Assembly (NCBI GenBank): GCA_037974335.1
Contig: CM075729.1
Coordinates: 78,412,975-78,476,974, forward strand
DNA: 64,000 nucleotides
DNA from: Prionace glauca
Taxonomy: Eukaryota > Chordata > Chondrichthyes > Carcharhiniformes > Carcharhinidae
Direction: 5' to 3'
Shown: positions 1 to 12,105 of the stretch, one piece after another
Layout of the letters: each line of letters starts with the position of its first letter
Position numbering within the stretch: the first letter of the stretch is position 1
Translations under genes and position numbers: made by a program
The notes under the pieces: generated by a model
The model's input: the letters and a program-made list of their open reading frames with translations, nothing else
Database searches by the model: none
What the model was told of the DNA's origin: nothing

Positions 1-640
1 TAAATGATGCCAATTATTTATAGAAACCTGGAAGTAAAATCCAAACTTAATTTAGCAGCATCATTCTTATTGTGTTAACTGATCTTTCCTAACTGGCAGA
101 CCGATCTTGAAGCACTAGATCCATTTCAAATATAACACTGGGAGTGACATGGAAACAAAGCGCAGGGACGAGGGTTGTGGGAGGGGGGGCATCTCACTGT
201 TCACACCACTGGCTAGGCCCATCAAAAATGGCCCTCAGTTTGGGAGATGTCTCACCAAACTATGGATTTTGTAATTAGTCACAAGTTAATGCTCCCCACA
301 TTCTTTAACTTGCTTGAAATTATTGTGAGAGAGTAGCTTCTCCAGAATGACATAAAGCAACCAACTTCAATGGAGGTTGGAAGAAAAGCTTTAGTTGATG
401 TGAGAGTTAGGGATCTTTTCTAATCAACAAACAAGCTAACTCACATGTCATAAAACTCTGACTGGCACAACATAATTAGTACATTTTAATCAAAACAGTC
501 TATGTTGGATTGTAGCTGAAATATAAGTTTGAGAATAATATGTATTATTGCTATAGATGGATTTCATAGGTTAGAGCACTTCACATAGAAGGCTACTGTT
601 TTGGACTAATTGTTAAAATCCTCATGCTGAGGAGAGCTGA
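1..640. other. no recognisable feature
   Basis: AT-rich sequence; no gene or repeat recognised. Confidence 0.5.
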
Positions 641-1050
641 AGTCCATTTATAGAACACCTTTCATAATCCCAAAACATCTCAAAATGTTTCCAGCCAATT
701 AAATACCTTTTAAGTATACTGACGGTAGGGGAACATTGTAGCCAATGTGTACCTAGTAAGGTACACAGACAGCAGACAGAATTACCAGATCATTTATTTA
801 AGTTATGCTGGTTGAGGAGAGAATTCATGTTTTTTTTTATAGTGTAGTGATATGGGGTCTTTCATTGATTTAGCATGCAGTGACATAGGATCTTTTATTT
901 CTACTTAGGAAGGCAGACAGGGGCTTGGTTTAACATATCTTAAAAATTACACTTGCAACAATGCAGCATTCCTTCAGTGTTGCACAGGAGTATAAACCTC
1001 AAAGTCTTGGCTGTGGGACTCAAATCCACTAGCCCCCAGAGCCATGGCTA
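641..1050 (-). mobile_element. tRNA-headed SINE (family C)
   Basis: The left end is the body end (TTTATAGAACACCTTTCATA), then the AGGATCTTTTATTTCTACTT and GGCAGACAGGGGCTTGGTTT blocks. The right end is the head (GTGGGACTCAAATCCACTAG). Strongly diverged. Confidence 0.6.
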
Positions 1051-1377
1051 GCCCCGGAAGGACAACACTTCATATACATGAATATAGGTGACTGTTTAAA
1101 TATGGCAGACAATAAAAGCAAATCTGTGTGAGTACTGCCTGCATAAAATGCATGATTAAGTAAGAAGCGTAATGGGTGAGTGACAAGGAGCTGTACAATT
1201 TGATGGTGTGTGAATTGCATATTCAAAATAAAAAGGAGAATGCCGACTCTGGCAATTTTAACATGGATGAAACTGGCAAACCTTAGCATACATACAGGAA
1301 ATTCATCTTTTTTCAGTGATTTACTGAAGGTAAAACTCCCCAAGGGATAAAGAGGCAGATGAGTACAGGCGAGAGAA

Positions 1378-2155
1378 CATATCCCACTATAATTGATCAC
1401 AGTTAATATTGGAATCCATAAAGAATCCCTCTTTTTAAAATGTCAGTCTCTCCACATTTCTATTTAACCCCTTTTGTATTGCTGCACAATAGAGTTTTTG
1501 CCTTGATTCATGTTAAATCGCGACATTCTGTTAAAAGACTTAAAACAAGCATTGTATCTTATGTGTTTTTAGCAACTTAATTCTTCACAACTAACCAGCA
1601 CCTGTTACTTAAGAAACAAAATACTTAATCAGCCTATAATTCTGGATCATTTCCAAACCATATCATGTGACAAGTTAAAAACTCATAGTGAAACAGACTT
1701 TTTGCAGAGTTCAGTCTTCTCTCTCGCTGCTGCCAGATTGAAAAAAGGAATTTGTATTATAAGATCTGTCTACCCAGAAACCTACAGGGAATTTCAGAGA
1801 TAGAGTCATCGGTGAATTCCCCCGAGCGGATTTCCCAATGAAGAGAAGCTTTGGAGTTTCCAGTGCAACATTTTCAAACTTGATTTTCTGCTTTTCCATA
1901 TTAATTGCTGGTGGCGATGGAAAGCCCCAACTTTTGATTCCTTTGTGAAAGATCACGGAAAGAGTAGCAGCGGGTGGGCTTGAAGATAACATAGTAAGGG
2001 GGGTGAGGCAGATGGGACTGAATGCAATAAATATCCCATTATAATTCATCACGGTTGGCCTTGCAATGTACACAAAGATTCTCTTTTTAAAACACAATGT
2101 TGGTCCCTGCACCTTTCTAACAAACACATATTGAATCATTGCACAACACAGTGTT
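1378..2155 (+). repeat. pair of diverged direct repeats
   Basis: 1378-1500 and 2029-2155 share ATATCCCA(C/T)TATAATT, ATCAC(A/G)GTT, CTCTTTTTAAAA and ATTG(C)TGCACAA blocks in the same order. This is either an old local duplication or an unnamed repeat family. Confidence 0.5.
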
Positions 2156-2597
2156 CATTCTCAAAAGTGACATTATCTTGCCATTGAGAGTTGGGCTGGG
2201 AAATACATGGGTGCGGCCATTGATGTTCTGTCTGATTCAAAAGTCCAACACTGGTTGTCTGGGCTAAGAGTTCCTAATCAGTGTGTCTTGGCACACTGGT
2301 GTCCCATGAAGACACCCTCCAAGTGTGCTGCAAAGAAAGATGCAATATTTTAAAAAATTCATGTAATTAAACTAAAACTAACTTTTGTCTTCAGCTTTGT
2401 GGTCGACCCCTCCAAGACCCAATGAATCTTGAGCTGCCCATGCATGCAGTGTTTGGAAAGAGATGCACGTGCACAGTTTAAATTTTTATGTTTGTCATGC
2501 CCATGTGCATAAGCAATGGGACTTGGAGCTGAGGACAAAGGTCCTATGCAGCTGCAGAAAAAGCAAAAACTCAAAGGGCACCAAAACCCTGGGAGAA

Positions 2598-2620
2598 GTG
2601 AGAGAGAGAGAGAGAGAGAC
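2598..2620 (+). repeat. (GA)n microsatellite
   Basis: About eleven GA units in purine-rich sequence. Confidence 0.9.
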
Positions 2621-2844
2621 AGGAAGAGGCTAAAAACAAAACACAGGCAAGAGAGAACAGGGATAAGTTAAAAACAAAGTTCCTGGTAAGGGAAGAAGAC
2701 AGAGAAAATAGGCGGCCTTAAAATTCTTTCAGTCTGTTAGCCTCAGAGAGGAGTGGGAAGAAATGGAGGCCATTTCTAGGCTAAAATCTAAGACTCTGGC
2801 CTACATTGATGGCATTATTTGATGTTTCACCAAAAATCAACATT

Positions 2845-2975
2845 CAGATAGTACTGCACTCTCTCAGTACAGTGCCAAAGTATTGGTTTAGATTGTATGT
2901 TCAAGTCTCTGGAGTGGGGTTTAAATCCACAACCTTCTGCTTCAGGTGGGTATTCTGCTGAGTCACAGTGGAGTG
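2845..2975 (-). mobile_element. SINE family C, head end only
   Basis: ACTGCACTCTCTCAGTACAG, CAAGTCTCTGGAGTGGGGTT and TAAATCCACAACCTTCTGC are the last third of the family. The sequence to its right also matches the flank of the copy at 3.6-4.05 kb. Confidence 0.65.
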
Positions 2976-3639
2976 ATGTATGCGTAAGGAAGAGCTCACA
3001 ATCAGTTAAAATATGCAAGTTGTTATTCACCAATCTCTGTGTCAACCAATTAACAAACCACTTGTATGGGGCTGAATTCTTCCAACTGCACATTGAGCCA
3101 TCTGCTTTGGGGCCATTTCATACCATGGAAGCTCCTCTCGTGGTGGTGACAATGCAGCCATGAGTGTTGGCATGTCTTCACCAACGCAGCTTTAATTGTT
3201 GGATTCCTAGCTAGTTCAAGGATGAATCTCAGTTTTTCATGTGCTATTTCAGGGATTGAAGTTTTGGAAAAATGCACAGATTTGCAATTCAATGTTGCAG
3301 AATGTTGGCAAGAGGTCAAAGGGATGTGAACTGAGTATCACAAGGTATAACAGTCTCAATTCATTACAGACACTCATTTTCCCCTTTGTTTCCATTCACT
3401 GCATTTCAGATGCTTGATAACTTCCTTGGAAATTGAGTTCTTAATGACAGAGGAAAAATTGTCACAGGACAAGAAAAAATACTAACAATCCCTGGAGTTC
3501 GTAAACACTCCAACAAAGTAAGAAAGTAGGAATAGGCTATTCAGGCACTGGAGCATTTTATTTGCAAATTATCCCATTTAAAGTCTTGGTTTCCAAGACT
3601 CGTCCAAAATTACAACATTAAGAATACTCTTAGATACAC

Positions 3640-4050
3640 ATTTCACAACCTCAAGATGTCCTGAAGCTCTTCACAAACAAGTAAATATCTTTGAAGTGTC
3701 ATCACTGTTGCAATGCAGGAAATGTAACAACCAACCTGCACATATCACATTCCCACAACACCATAATGACCTGGTAATGAATATAATGTTGGTTGAGGGA
3801 TAAATATTAGTCACAATTTTAGGAAGTACTTCAATTCACTTTGAAATGGGTTATTTTACATCCACCTAAGGAGACAAGGAAGGCCTTATTTAATGTTATA
3901 CGAATAAGACAGCACTTAGATGGTGCAGCACTCCCTTAGCACTGTACCAAAACATTAACCTAGATTATGTGCTCAAGTCTCTGGAGTGGGACTTGAACCC
4001 ACAATCTTCTGTCTCAGAGGTGGGTATTCCCAGTGAGTCATAGCTGAGTG
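3640..4050 (-). mobile_element. tRNA-headed SINE (family C), long copy
   Basis: CACAACCTCAAGATGTCCTG, TTGGTTGAGGGATAAATATT, GTGCAGCACTCCCTTAGCAC and CAAGTCTCTGGAGTGGGACT, then TGAACCCACAATCTTCTG and the head end. The best preserved copy of this family in the window. Confidence 0.7.
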
Positions 4051-4189
4051 GTACATGCATAAGGAAGAGCTCGCATTCAATGAAAAAAAACAATCGTTTT
4101 TCACCAACCTCAATACTTGGGTAAGTTGAAACCTGTACAAGCTAGATGGGCTGCACCCCAGCAGGTCTGGTTATTTCCTATTGTAGAAC

Positions 4190-4451
4190 CAAGAGTAATA
4201 TTTCTTTTGGTAATATTTCTTCACTCAGAGCGTGACAAACCCATGGAGTTCTCTGCCATAGAAGGATGTGGAGGCCAAATCACTGCACATATTTACGAAG
4301 GAAATAGATTTCTAGACTCTAAAGGTATCAAGAGCTATGGGAAGAGCGCTGGAGAATGGCATTGTGATAAAAGATCAACCATCATTATGTTGAATGGCGG
4401 AGCAGGCTTTAAGTGTTGAATGGCCTATCACGCTCCTATTTTTTGTTTCTA
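4190..4451 (+). mobile_element. CR1-type LINE 3' end
   Basis: Reads as the LINE C-terminus: TCACTCAGAGCGTGACAAAC, CATGGAGTTCTCTGCC, GAAATAGATTTCTAGACTCT and GGCGGAGCAGGCTT, and ends GGCCTATCACGCTCCTATT. Inserted into the second copy of the duplicated segment. Confidence 0.65.
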
Positions 4452-4515
4452 TGCCAACCAACTAATAGTATGAGGCTGAATCATGCAACTCATCTGCTGC
4501 TATTCTTCCACAGGA

Positions 4516-5794
4516 AACAGGTGCCAAAACACTACAAATTGGACTAGTTCAGCACATGGAAATCCCCTAACACAGCACTTCATTCAGCATCTTGTTGCAG
4601 AACAAATTAGCTATAACAAATATGAAAAATTCTAAATGTGTCTGTTGTACTTAATAGTGTAAAAGGTCCGCTTGGGAGGAGACGAGGAAAATGATGAGAA
4701 ATGTACAAACTGTGAAATGAAAGCAGAATAAAGTCTAGCCAGTGCACATCATTTGGAAAAATGCTGATGCTTAAAATTAAACAAATGACTGAATTAAAAC
4801 CCATTAATGAAGTAATACATTCAAATGTTCTATTGGCCTTACTTAATTGATGTCAGAGAATGTACTGACTGACTTTTAAACATGTTGAGTTGCCAAATTT
4901 TGTAATGCTATAATGTCGCTGTTATTCTTAACGTTGACAATTGCAAACTGACAGCGAAACAAGGTAATGGATTGGAGGAGCTGACAGCAATTAAACCAAG
5001 CAAGTTTCCTCATTGCATTGTCACCCTGCTCAATTGTGTTGCAGGTATTTGTGCAAGTGATGGATTTATACAGCATATAAGAGCTGCTATGTATGATGAG
5101 CATTTAACTTCACGGTGGATGCTTTGTTTTCCCTGAAGTTTTCAACATTATCAAGGTCCAAATTAAGCACCAATTCAAAACAAATTTGGACCAATCCACA
5201 AATGACTATCTTACACTCAATCAAGTCTGGCAATATGTAAAACTCAGGATAAATACGCAAGCATTAATTTCACATGTTGACGAGATTTTACAAAGTAATC
5301 ATTTATGCTTACAGATCAAAGCACAAAGCTATTGATTTTTTTTGTCCAGACTTTGTTCATGCTGTCTTAGCCTAACTCTTCATCTAAAAAGCATTTCAAA
5401 TTGGTTGACCCATTTCCAACTTAGCGTTTGATTTTCTGCATTTTGTGTTAAGTGCCTTGGGAAGTCTTGTTACATTAAGGTACAATTGAAGTGCAAATTT
5501 CTTTTCGTGATTTCTGATTGTACGTTTGAATTAATAACATTTCAGATTACAGTTTTTCAGTCTCTTGATCACCATCTGCTCTGCATTTCTGACGCCTGGA
5601 TTATAAACTTGGTTTGGTGTAGACTGATGACTTCAAATCAAGCCTCAGCTGATAGGTTCCACTCCCCTATTTTCTGGCTCAGTGGGGTCCTATTAGAAGG
5701 AGCTTTCAGCAATCTTAGTTCATAATGCAGTGCTTCCCAAACATGTGTATTAGAAATTCAGCACCAATCCTAGGACTGTCCTGTCCCTTTTAGG
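4516..5794. other. no recognisable feature
   Basis: AT-rich; only short chance open frames. Confidence 0.5.
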
Positions 5795-6036
5795 GCTGAG
5801 ATGAAGAGAAATTTATTCACCCAGCGGAGTCAGCCTATGGAATTTGCTACCACAGAATGTACTGGGGCAAAAACAGTGAATGTTTTCAAGAAGCAGTTAG
5901 ATATAGCTCTTGAGGTGAAAGGGATCAAAGGATATGGGATCAGGCTCCTGAGTTGAATGATCTGCCATGATTATAATGAATGGCGGAGGAAGCTTGAAGA
6001 GACAAATAACCTCCACATCCTATGTTCTATGTTTCT
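5795..6036 (+). mobile_element. CR1-type LINE 3' end
   Basis: GAAGAGAAATTTATTCACCC, GGAATTTGCTACCACAGAA, AAAGGATATGGGATCAGGC and AATGAATGGCGGAGGAAGC, with the tail TCCTATGTTCTATGTTTCTA. Confidence 0.7.
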
Positions 6037-9000
6037 ATTTGTCACAAGGCTGTTTGCAGACCAGATGATCATGGGTACGTAAGGATGATGTGGACATGGG
6101 ATGTGTTGGCAGCATCAGAGTTCCTCTACAGCTCAGGCAGCCATACAGCATATAAGAGCTGCTAAGATTGTTGAATAAACCCTTCTGCTTGTTAGTCCCT
6201 TGTCGTTAATCAATACAACCCAGCAACTTCTACAACTGTTCAAAGTGTGTCTTGCATAATGAGTGTGTCCAAGGAAGCCCCCAACTAATCAATCAGAGCG
6301 CTGAATTGAACAGTTAGTCGGGTAGTGTAAGATTGATTAATTGGGGCAGTGAAATGCTGGCCCATTGATGAACCGTTTGGGCAAAAACACTGACCTCCTG
6401 TCGGAGTCTTCCCTTAACAGTTGCCATTGCTGCCTCAGTACTGACTCCACTGGGGCTTGCCATCCAGGTTTTGGGAAGCCATTGGGGCTTGCCGCCCAAG
6501 TTTTGGGAATCTTAGATTTAGTGGACAGGGGCCACAGCACAAAACAAAAGTCCACAGGAGAGCTGGGGTTAATATTCTAACAATGGTATACCAATGACTT
6601 TTTTGAAACTTGAACAGAAAATGTCACACTGATGCAACTGATACATTCTAGAGGTTGCTAGTTGCTACAGTAGATTGCTGGGCCAGAGTTAAGGGAGTTT
6701 GACTCTCTTTCCAACCCATGCACTTTCCTGCCTTGAGATTGCTTGACGCTGACCCCCATCTGAAAACAGAAACTGGTGAAGTCTCCACTAACATCACTCA
6801 TCTTTACAAAAGCAAAAAAAAATATTTATCCACTGCTTAATTATGACATTAGTCACTTTAGAAATTTCACCAGCAAATTAGTAGACCTTTGTCCAGCAAC
6901 AAGACTTCTAACTTTGATGTGAAAGGGCATTCGATGTGGATAAATCACTGTGCATTACATCCCTCCAAGAAAAGCTTCACCTGGCCCAGCATAACTGAGA
7001 CAACTATGTAAAGCATATAACCAGCTGACTACCTACAAGATATACTGCAAAATTATCAAGGCTTCATCAGCAACATCTATAAAACCTGTAACCTCAACCA
7101 CATAAAAAGACAAGGAGCCACCATCACTTCCAAGTTTCCCATTGAGTCACACCATTTTGATTTTGATATATATATTTTGTTTTCTCAGAGATAAAAGATA
7201 CAAAAGGTCACGTACCAACCAACTCAAAAATAGCTTCTTCCCTGCTTCCATCAGACTTTTGAGTGGCCCTACTCATATTAAGTTGGCTACATCTCAATAA
7301 ATAACTCCTTTGACAAAAATGTTTTCTTCAGAAGAGCCACAGAATGCTGTGCCTGGTGACTGGAGCAGTCAGCACATACTCTGCACCACTTGTGTCTAGC
7401 TTGTGATGTATTTTATATAAAGACATGCTTCACACACTTGTTTTGGACAATATGAAGAAACTAAACATAAAACAAAATCAGCTTTAGATATAACAGTGTA
7501 AATGGATGGAAAGTACATGAAACCTTTTAAAAATATATTTCAATTTTAATGGAAGTTTCAACTGCCAGCAAGCACCAGAGAGGTAGCTGAAGTTATAGTC
7601 CCTGCAGTAACTGCAATGTAATGCAGTTTGTTATCAATCATAAAAGATGTTCTAATAGATCAACACTCAAATACCAGCATTGCAGTTTATGAATCCTGCC
7701 TTTAAGTTATTTTAAAAATATATGTGAATTATAAATAATGATCCAGGTTTCTCAGAATGAGAATGGAAGTTGTATAGATTACTGCAGCATGATTCAGGCC
7801 TCAATAAGTTTGCACCAGATGTGACACCAGATCCGTTTAATATTTAATAATCTTATCTGAAAGAAGTTCCAAGTCTTACTTCATATTGCAGAGTTAATTG
7901 CCTTTTACATGTAGGATAACACATTTGCTGAGAGTGAGTTGATAGGGTTCTTTTGGACAGTGTATAAAGGTCACTAGTTTGAAAGTATAACAGCTGAACT
8001 GCTACCTAGCATTGCTTGGTTGAATCCTTCTGTTAGATCACAGAATGTCAATCAATATAGATTTCACTGTACAATCAGTGGTTGGGGTTCAATATATAGG
8101 AAGTATTGAACTTTGTTTGATGGACAACATCGAGGACTATCATGGTATGAAAACAAAGCTCCAGCACACATCCTGAGTGCTCATTAGTTTCTATGAAGGG
8201 ACTAAGATATCATTGAATACTGTGTCAAAACTGACTGGGCCACATCTCGCTCAGATGACAAGGCCATGCAGGGCAGGCTGGGCAGGCTTCCGACGAATGC
8301 AGGGTAATGAGTGTTTGTCGATGATCACATGATTGTCCTGCTGACCCACTCTGTAAGGATAATTCTAATATAACTCGCAGATTTGCATTCATGTTATCAT
8401 ATGACATCTCTGCATTCTGCTGTCCGATGGCATCCTGAGGCTCAATATCAAGATGTGACCTTGGCATTAATCATGCATGAGAAATGGCATATGGAGAGCT
8501 GGCATTTGGAGAGCTAGTACTTGAAGAGCTGGTGCTGTCCAGGTGAAATTCCATCTTCAAATGGTGAAATGACAACAATTGATGGAATGTTTTCCTCTTG
8601 ATGTTGCCTTGCCAAGTTCCTATTGTCACACTGGCATAAGTGCACTGTTGTGTGCAACAGCCTCCTGAAGGCTGCTATGGCCACTGACATTTTCTGCACC
8701 GTGGTTAAAAGGATTGCACTGTCTGTAGTTGCTAAAGAATGAGAATTGGTGGACTACTTATCCCATTGCCTAGCGCCACAATCTCCCTAAGTTACTGCAC
8801 CATCCAAGGGCGATCTTATCATTATGGTTTAAGTTAACTTATGCTTCCACCATTATCTTGAGATTGACAACCTTTCCTGAGATGAAATGATGACAATGAA
8901 AGTCTTAATGTCTCCCTTGCATTGAAGCGTCAGGAGAATTGCGCTCATATCAGCTTGGCTTCACCTTACTCCTCCTGCCATTACACTTGACCCTGTTATT

Positions 9001-9341
9001 GTGCACATGACTATCCACCCGCACCCCCCCCACCCCCAATTCCCTGCAACATTGATGTGCTCATGTCCTTTGTTCATCTGACCCTACTCCTTCTTGAAGC
9101 TACCTGCACACGTACTTTCTGGGAGTTACACCATGAGATCATCCATGAATTTGCAATTGCCAACTTATCAAATCCTGATGCCTTCCGTGAATGCCACAGT
9201 GCTCTCTGACTCCAACTCCAAGGACCAAATGCCTTCGTTGACTGACCACACCTTTCAAACCATTCTGCCCAGCGATGCCTTTTCTCATCCAAGATCAAAC
9301 CAAGACATTTGTGCCACACGGAGCATTAAAACATGGCCCAC
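6037..9341. other. unassigned; possible old repeat from 8.2 kb
   Basis: 6.0-8.2 kb shows nothing recognisable. 8.2-9.3 kb has short open frames on both strands and a denser mix of bases, suggesting an old unrecognised element, but no conserved motif was found. Confidence 0.35.
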
Positions 9342-9562
9342 ACAGACCTGGGACAGTCTCTTCAATTTGCCCCCAACAGAACAGCCTCAGCCACAGAATA
9401 GTCTGTTCAGTATCCTGCTGACAGTGTGGTCTCAACCCCAGGATAATCTCTTCAATATGCCTCTGACAGCCTGGCCTCAGCCTCAGGGCAGTCTGTTCAA
9501 TATTCCTCTTACAGTGTGGCCTCAGCCTCAGGCTAGTCTGCTCAATATCCCCCTGACAACAT
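9342..9562 (+). repeat. 45-bp minisatellite, about 4.5 units
   Basis: Units of 45 bases repeat with no gaps. Each is readable on the + strand as 15 codons of the pattern WPQPQxSLFNxPLTx. The frame stays open from 9094 to 9564, but no known protein is recognised and no start or splice context supports a gene. The 45-base period is a multiple of three, so openness is easily kept by chance. Confidence 0.8.
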
Positions 9563-11150
9563 AGCCTCAGCCTCCTTGTACAGTCTTAACTCTTGCCCTA
9601 GGACTATTTTTCATTTCTCCACTTTGTTCCTCGATCAGTCCATCGCCCATCCCATCCCCAGTCCTGCTTTTCTCTTCACCTTTCCCTCCTATGTTCCAAT
9701 ACTCCCTGCTGAAACCTGCCTCCATCTGCTCCTCCTCACTGGCCATTCCTTCCATGCCTAGCCTTGGTGCAGCTTGTGATATAGGCATCTGAAATCTTGC
9801 AGCAATGCTCTTTGAGGTAGGCAAAGCAACAACTGAGCACCTCAAAATCGTTGATGAACTGGAGCTCACATATATACAATCAGGAAACAGACCATTTTAA
9901 TTATCTACTGGCATGGTGCTTAATTTGGACGAGAACATTATCCCACTGCATTGGCTATTTAATGAGCATTCATGAAATACAAATAGTTGCAAATCTGGTT
10001 CCCAACATAGATAAACAGGAAACTCGGCCTGCCTTTAATCCACCATCAAAGCTGGGAGAACAAAATATCAACCTCATCTCCCACCGAGATGAAACTGAAC
10101 AGGCCACCCAGATTTTATGCCTCAGCTCGCCATGTTTCCCATTGTTGGTGGGAGTGGAGGATTCCACCTACTGGCAGCCATTTTGCACCTGCACTCACTG
10201 TGAGCGCAAATGGCAATGTGGGTACACAATGTCATGAGAATTGGAAACTTAGATTCTCGTTGGTGCAATCTCATTTCCCAATTACTTGTGAGTAGGAATC
10301 TTATTTCAATATATTTCAATAAATTTTAATAAGATTAGCAGACTTCCCCGCCAAATGGGCACCCTCATATTTAGAATTACTCCACGTCACGTTGGCAAGG
10401 TTTAAACATGTTCTTTAAAACCATGAAGCAATCAAAGGGAACCAGCCAGGGGCTGGTAAGTATAGTCTCCAGGGAAGAAGGACATGCCTGGGCAGTGTAT
10501 GTTCCCTGGCACCCTGGCTCTGCCTCCTGGCATTACCCTCTGGCACTGCCAGCTCTGTCAGTCCCAACTCACACCTCCAGATTTTTGTGCACAGAGTGCT
10601 AGATTATCAAGAGAGAAAACTTGGCTGTGCAGCTGGAGAGCTGCAAGGCAGTTTTATTGCCTCAGCCAGTGCTCTGTGCATTCAGTAGAAAATCACCTCC
10701 ACTGTCTTTGTTTTTGGGCCTTGCACTGGCCGTGACCCTATACTGAGCAAACATATTGTACAAGGAAAATTATTTCTGTATGTGTTGATGCTGGTTTTGG
10801 AGAGGGGGTAGGCATGAAAGCATTTCAAAATTAGAGTGAAGGGAAGAAATTTTGTCTTAAATTTCAACTTCATGCATCCAAATGCTGCCACATTTTACCC
10901 ATGTGAAACAACATGCAAAGCAAAAAGTAATTTTAAGATTTTAAAATGTTAAGATGATTTAAAACTAAACTAAAATAATTTGAATGTTTGCCTCCAAAGT
11001 GAAGAAGGCAACAACTTTTTCTTATCTACAGATTTCCTGATCAGATTTGTATTACTCAGACACTGTGCACCAAGGTTGTTTCAACCCAGGACATTAATGC
11101 ACTAACTGTACAAATTGACTAAGTAAATCATACAGTGGTGAATGTCGTGT
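9563..11150. other. no recognisable feature
   Basis: Several short frames on both strands at 9.6-10.7 kb resemble no known protein. The rest is AT-rich. Confidence 0.45.
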
Positions 11151-11818
11151 GTGATGATACTGTGCTGTTTTGCTATATTTTAAGGTGGGGCTGCTTTAAG
11201 AGGCAGTGCTTTGTTACAAGTGCCAATTGTCTCGTAAGCATGTAGCAGATGTTACAAATGCAGGCTAAAAACTGATGTTAACTGGCAATGTGTTACTTTA
11301 CAGAGTTAAGGCACCTTTTGTTTATTTAGGTTCTCCTGAGATTTTAGACTAGCTATGTAGAGTCATGTGAGTTATGATTAGGTTGATTAACAGGGACACA
11401 GTCATGTGGTTAATGGGAGGCACTAAACTTGCAGTAACAAAACGGTTTCATTTTCATTTTAAATTACAAGCAGTTGCTGTCTGGACCTGCTAGAAGAAAC
11501 AAGTGTCTCTCTCTCCCCCTCCACAGGTTTTCTGAAAACTCCAGGACTATTAACCTAAGTCACAGACAAATATGCATGATTCTGATAACCAAGTATAAAG
11601 AGGGGTTTAAGTCTGTCAGGGTAATGTTGCTAGATTGGAACTCATAGTGATAGGTTAGCAGTTAAGAATTGTATCTTCTCATATTTAAGTATTCAGTTGT
11701 CTAAGGTTAAGCTAATTCATTTGTTATAATTAAACCATGTTATTAAATAAAGTTCATTTTCGTTAAAAGTTCCCTGGTTTGTCAGTACAATAGCAACTGG
11801 AATGAAACATCCTCCCCT
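11151..11818 (+). other. possible solo LTR-like repeat
   Basis: Non-coding stretch with a polyadenylation signal (AATAAA at 11746-11751) followed by a T/G-rich stretch. The layout recalls a solitary LTR fossil, but no partner, coding part or target duplication was seen. The family and age cannot be given. Confidence 0.25.
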
Positions 11819-11864
11819 CACATTAATGCCAAAATAGAAAATTGTTGGGGTCTGGTCTGACTTC

Positions 11865-11970
11865 AGAATATACATTAGAGTTTCTGATCAGTGTCTTAAC
11901 ACATAGATGCATTTAAGAGAATATACATTAGAGTTTCTGATCAGTGTCTTAACACATAGATGCATTTAAG
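11865..11970 (+). repeat. perfect 53-bp tandem duplication
   Basis: 11865-11917 and 11918-11970 are identical, beginning AGAATATACATTAGAG. Four bases of a third unit follow. It lies at the 5' edge of a CR1 tail. Confidence 0.95.
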
Positions 11971-12105
11971 AGAAAGCTGAGTAAGTACATGAAGGCAAAA
12001 GGAATAAAAGGGTGTACTAGTAGGATGAAATGAAGTTGGTGGGGAGGAGACTTATGTGCAGCACAAATACAGACATAGACCTGACCTGTTTCTGTGCTGT
12101 CCATT
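11971..12105 (+). mobile_element. CR1-type LINE 3' end
   Basis: AAGCTGAGTAAGTACATGAA, GGCAAAAGGAATAAAAGGGT, then ACAGACATAGACCTGACCTG and TTTCTGTGCTGT. Directly follows the 53-bp tandem duplication. Confidence 0.6.

Larger units (their letters stand above)
2845..4515 (+). repeat. local pair of related segments, second copy split by a CR1 tail
   Basis: The SINE head at 2845-2975 and its right flank to about 3125 match 3920-4140 and, after a CR1 fragment, 4452-4515. Shared flank blocks include GTAAGGAAGAGCTC versus ATAAGGAAGAGCTC, TTCACCAA, and GTATG(G)GGCTGAAT. This is either a direct duplication about 1.07 kb apart or two copies of a repeat longer than the SINE. Confidence 0.55.

Noticed and set aside
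9074-9319. 81-codon - strand frame overlapping the minisatellite frame
   Set aside because: No recognisable motif, and the opposite strand is equally open.
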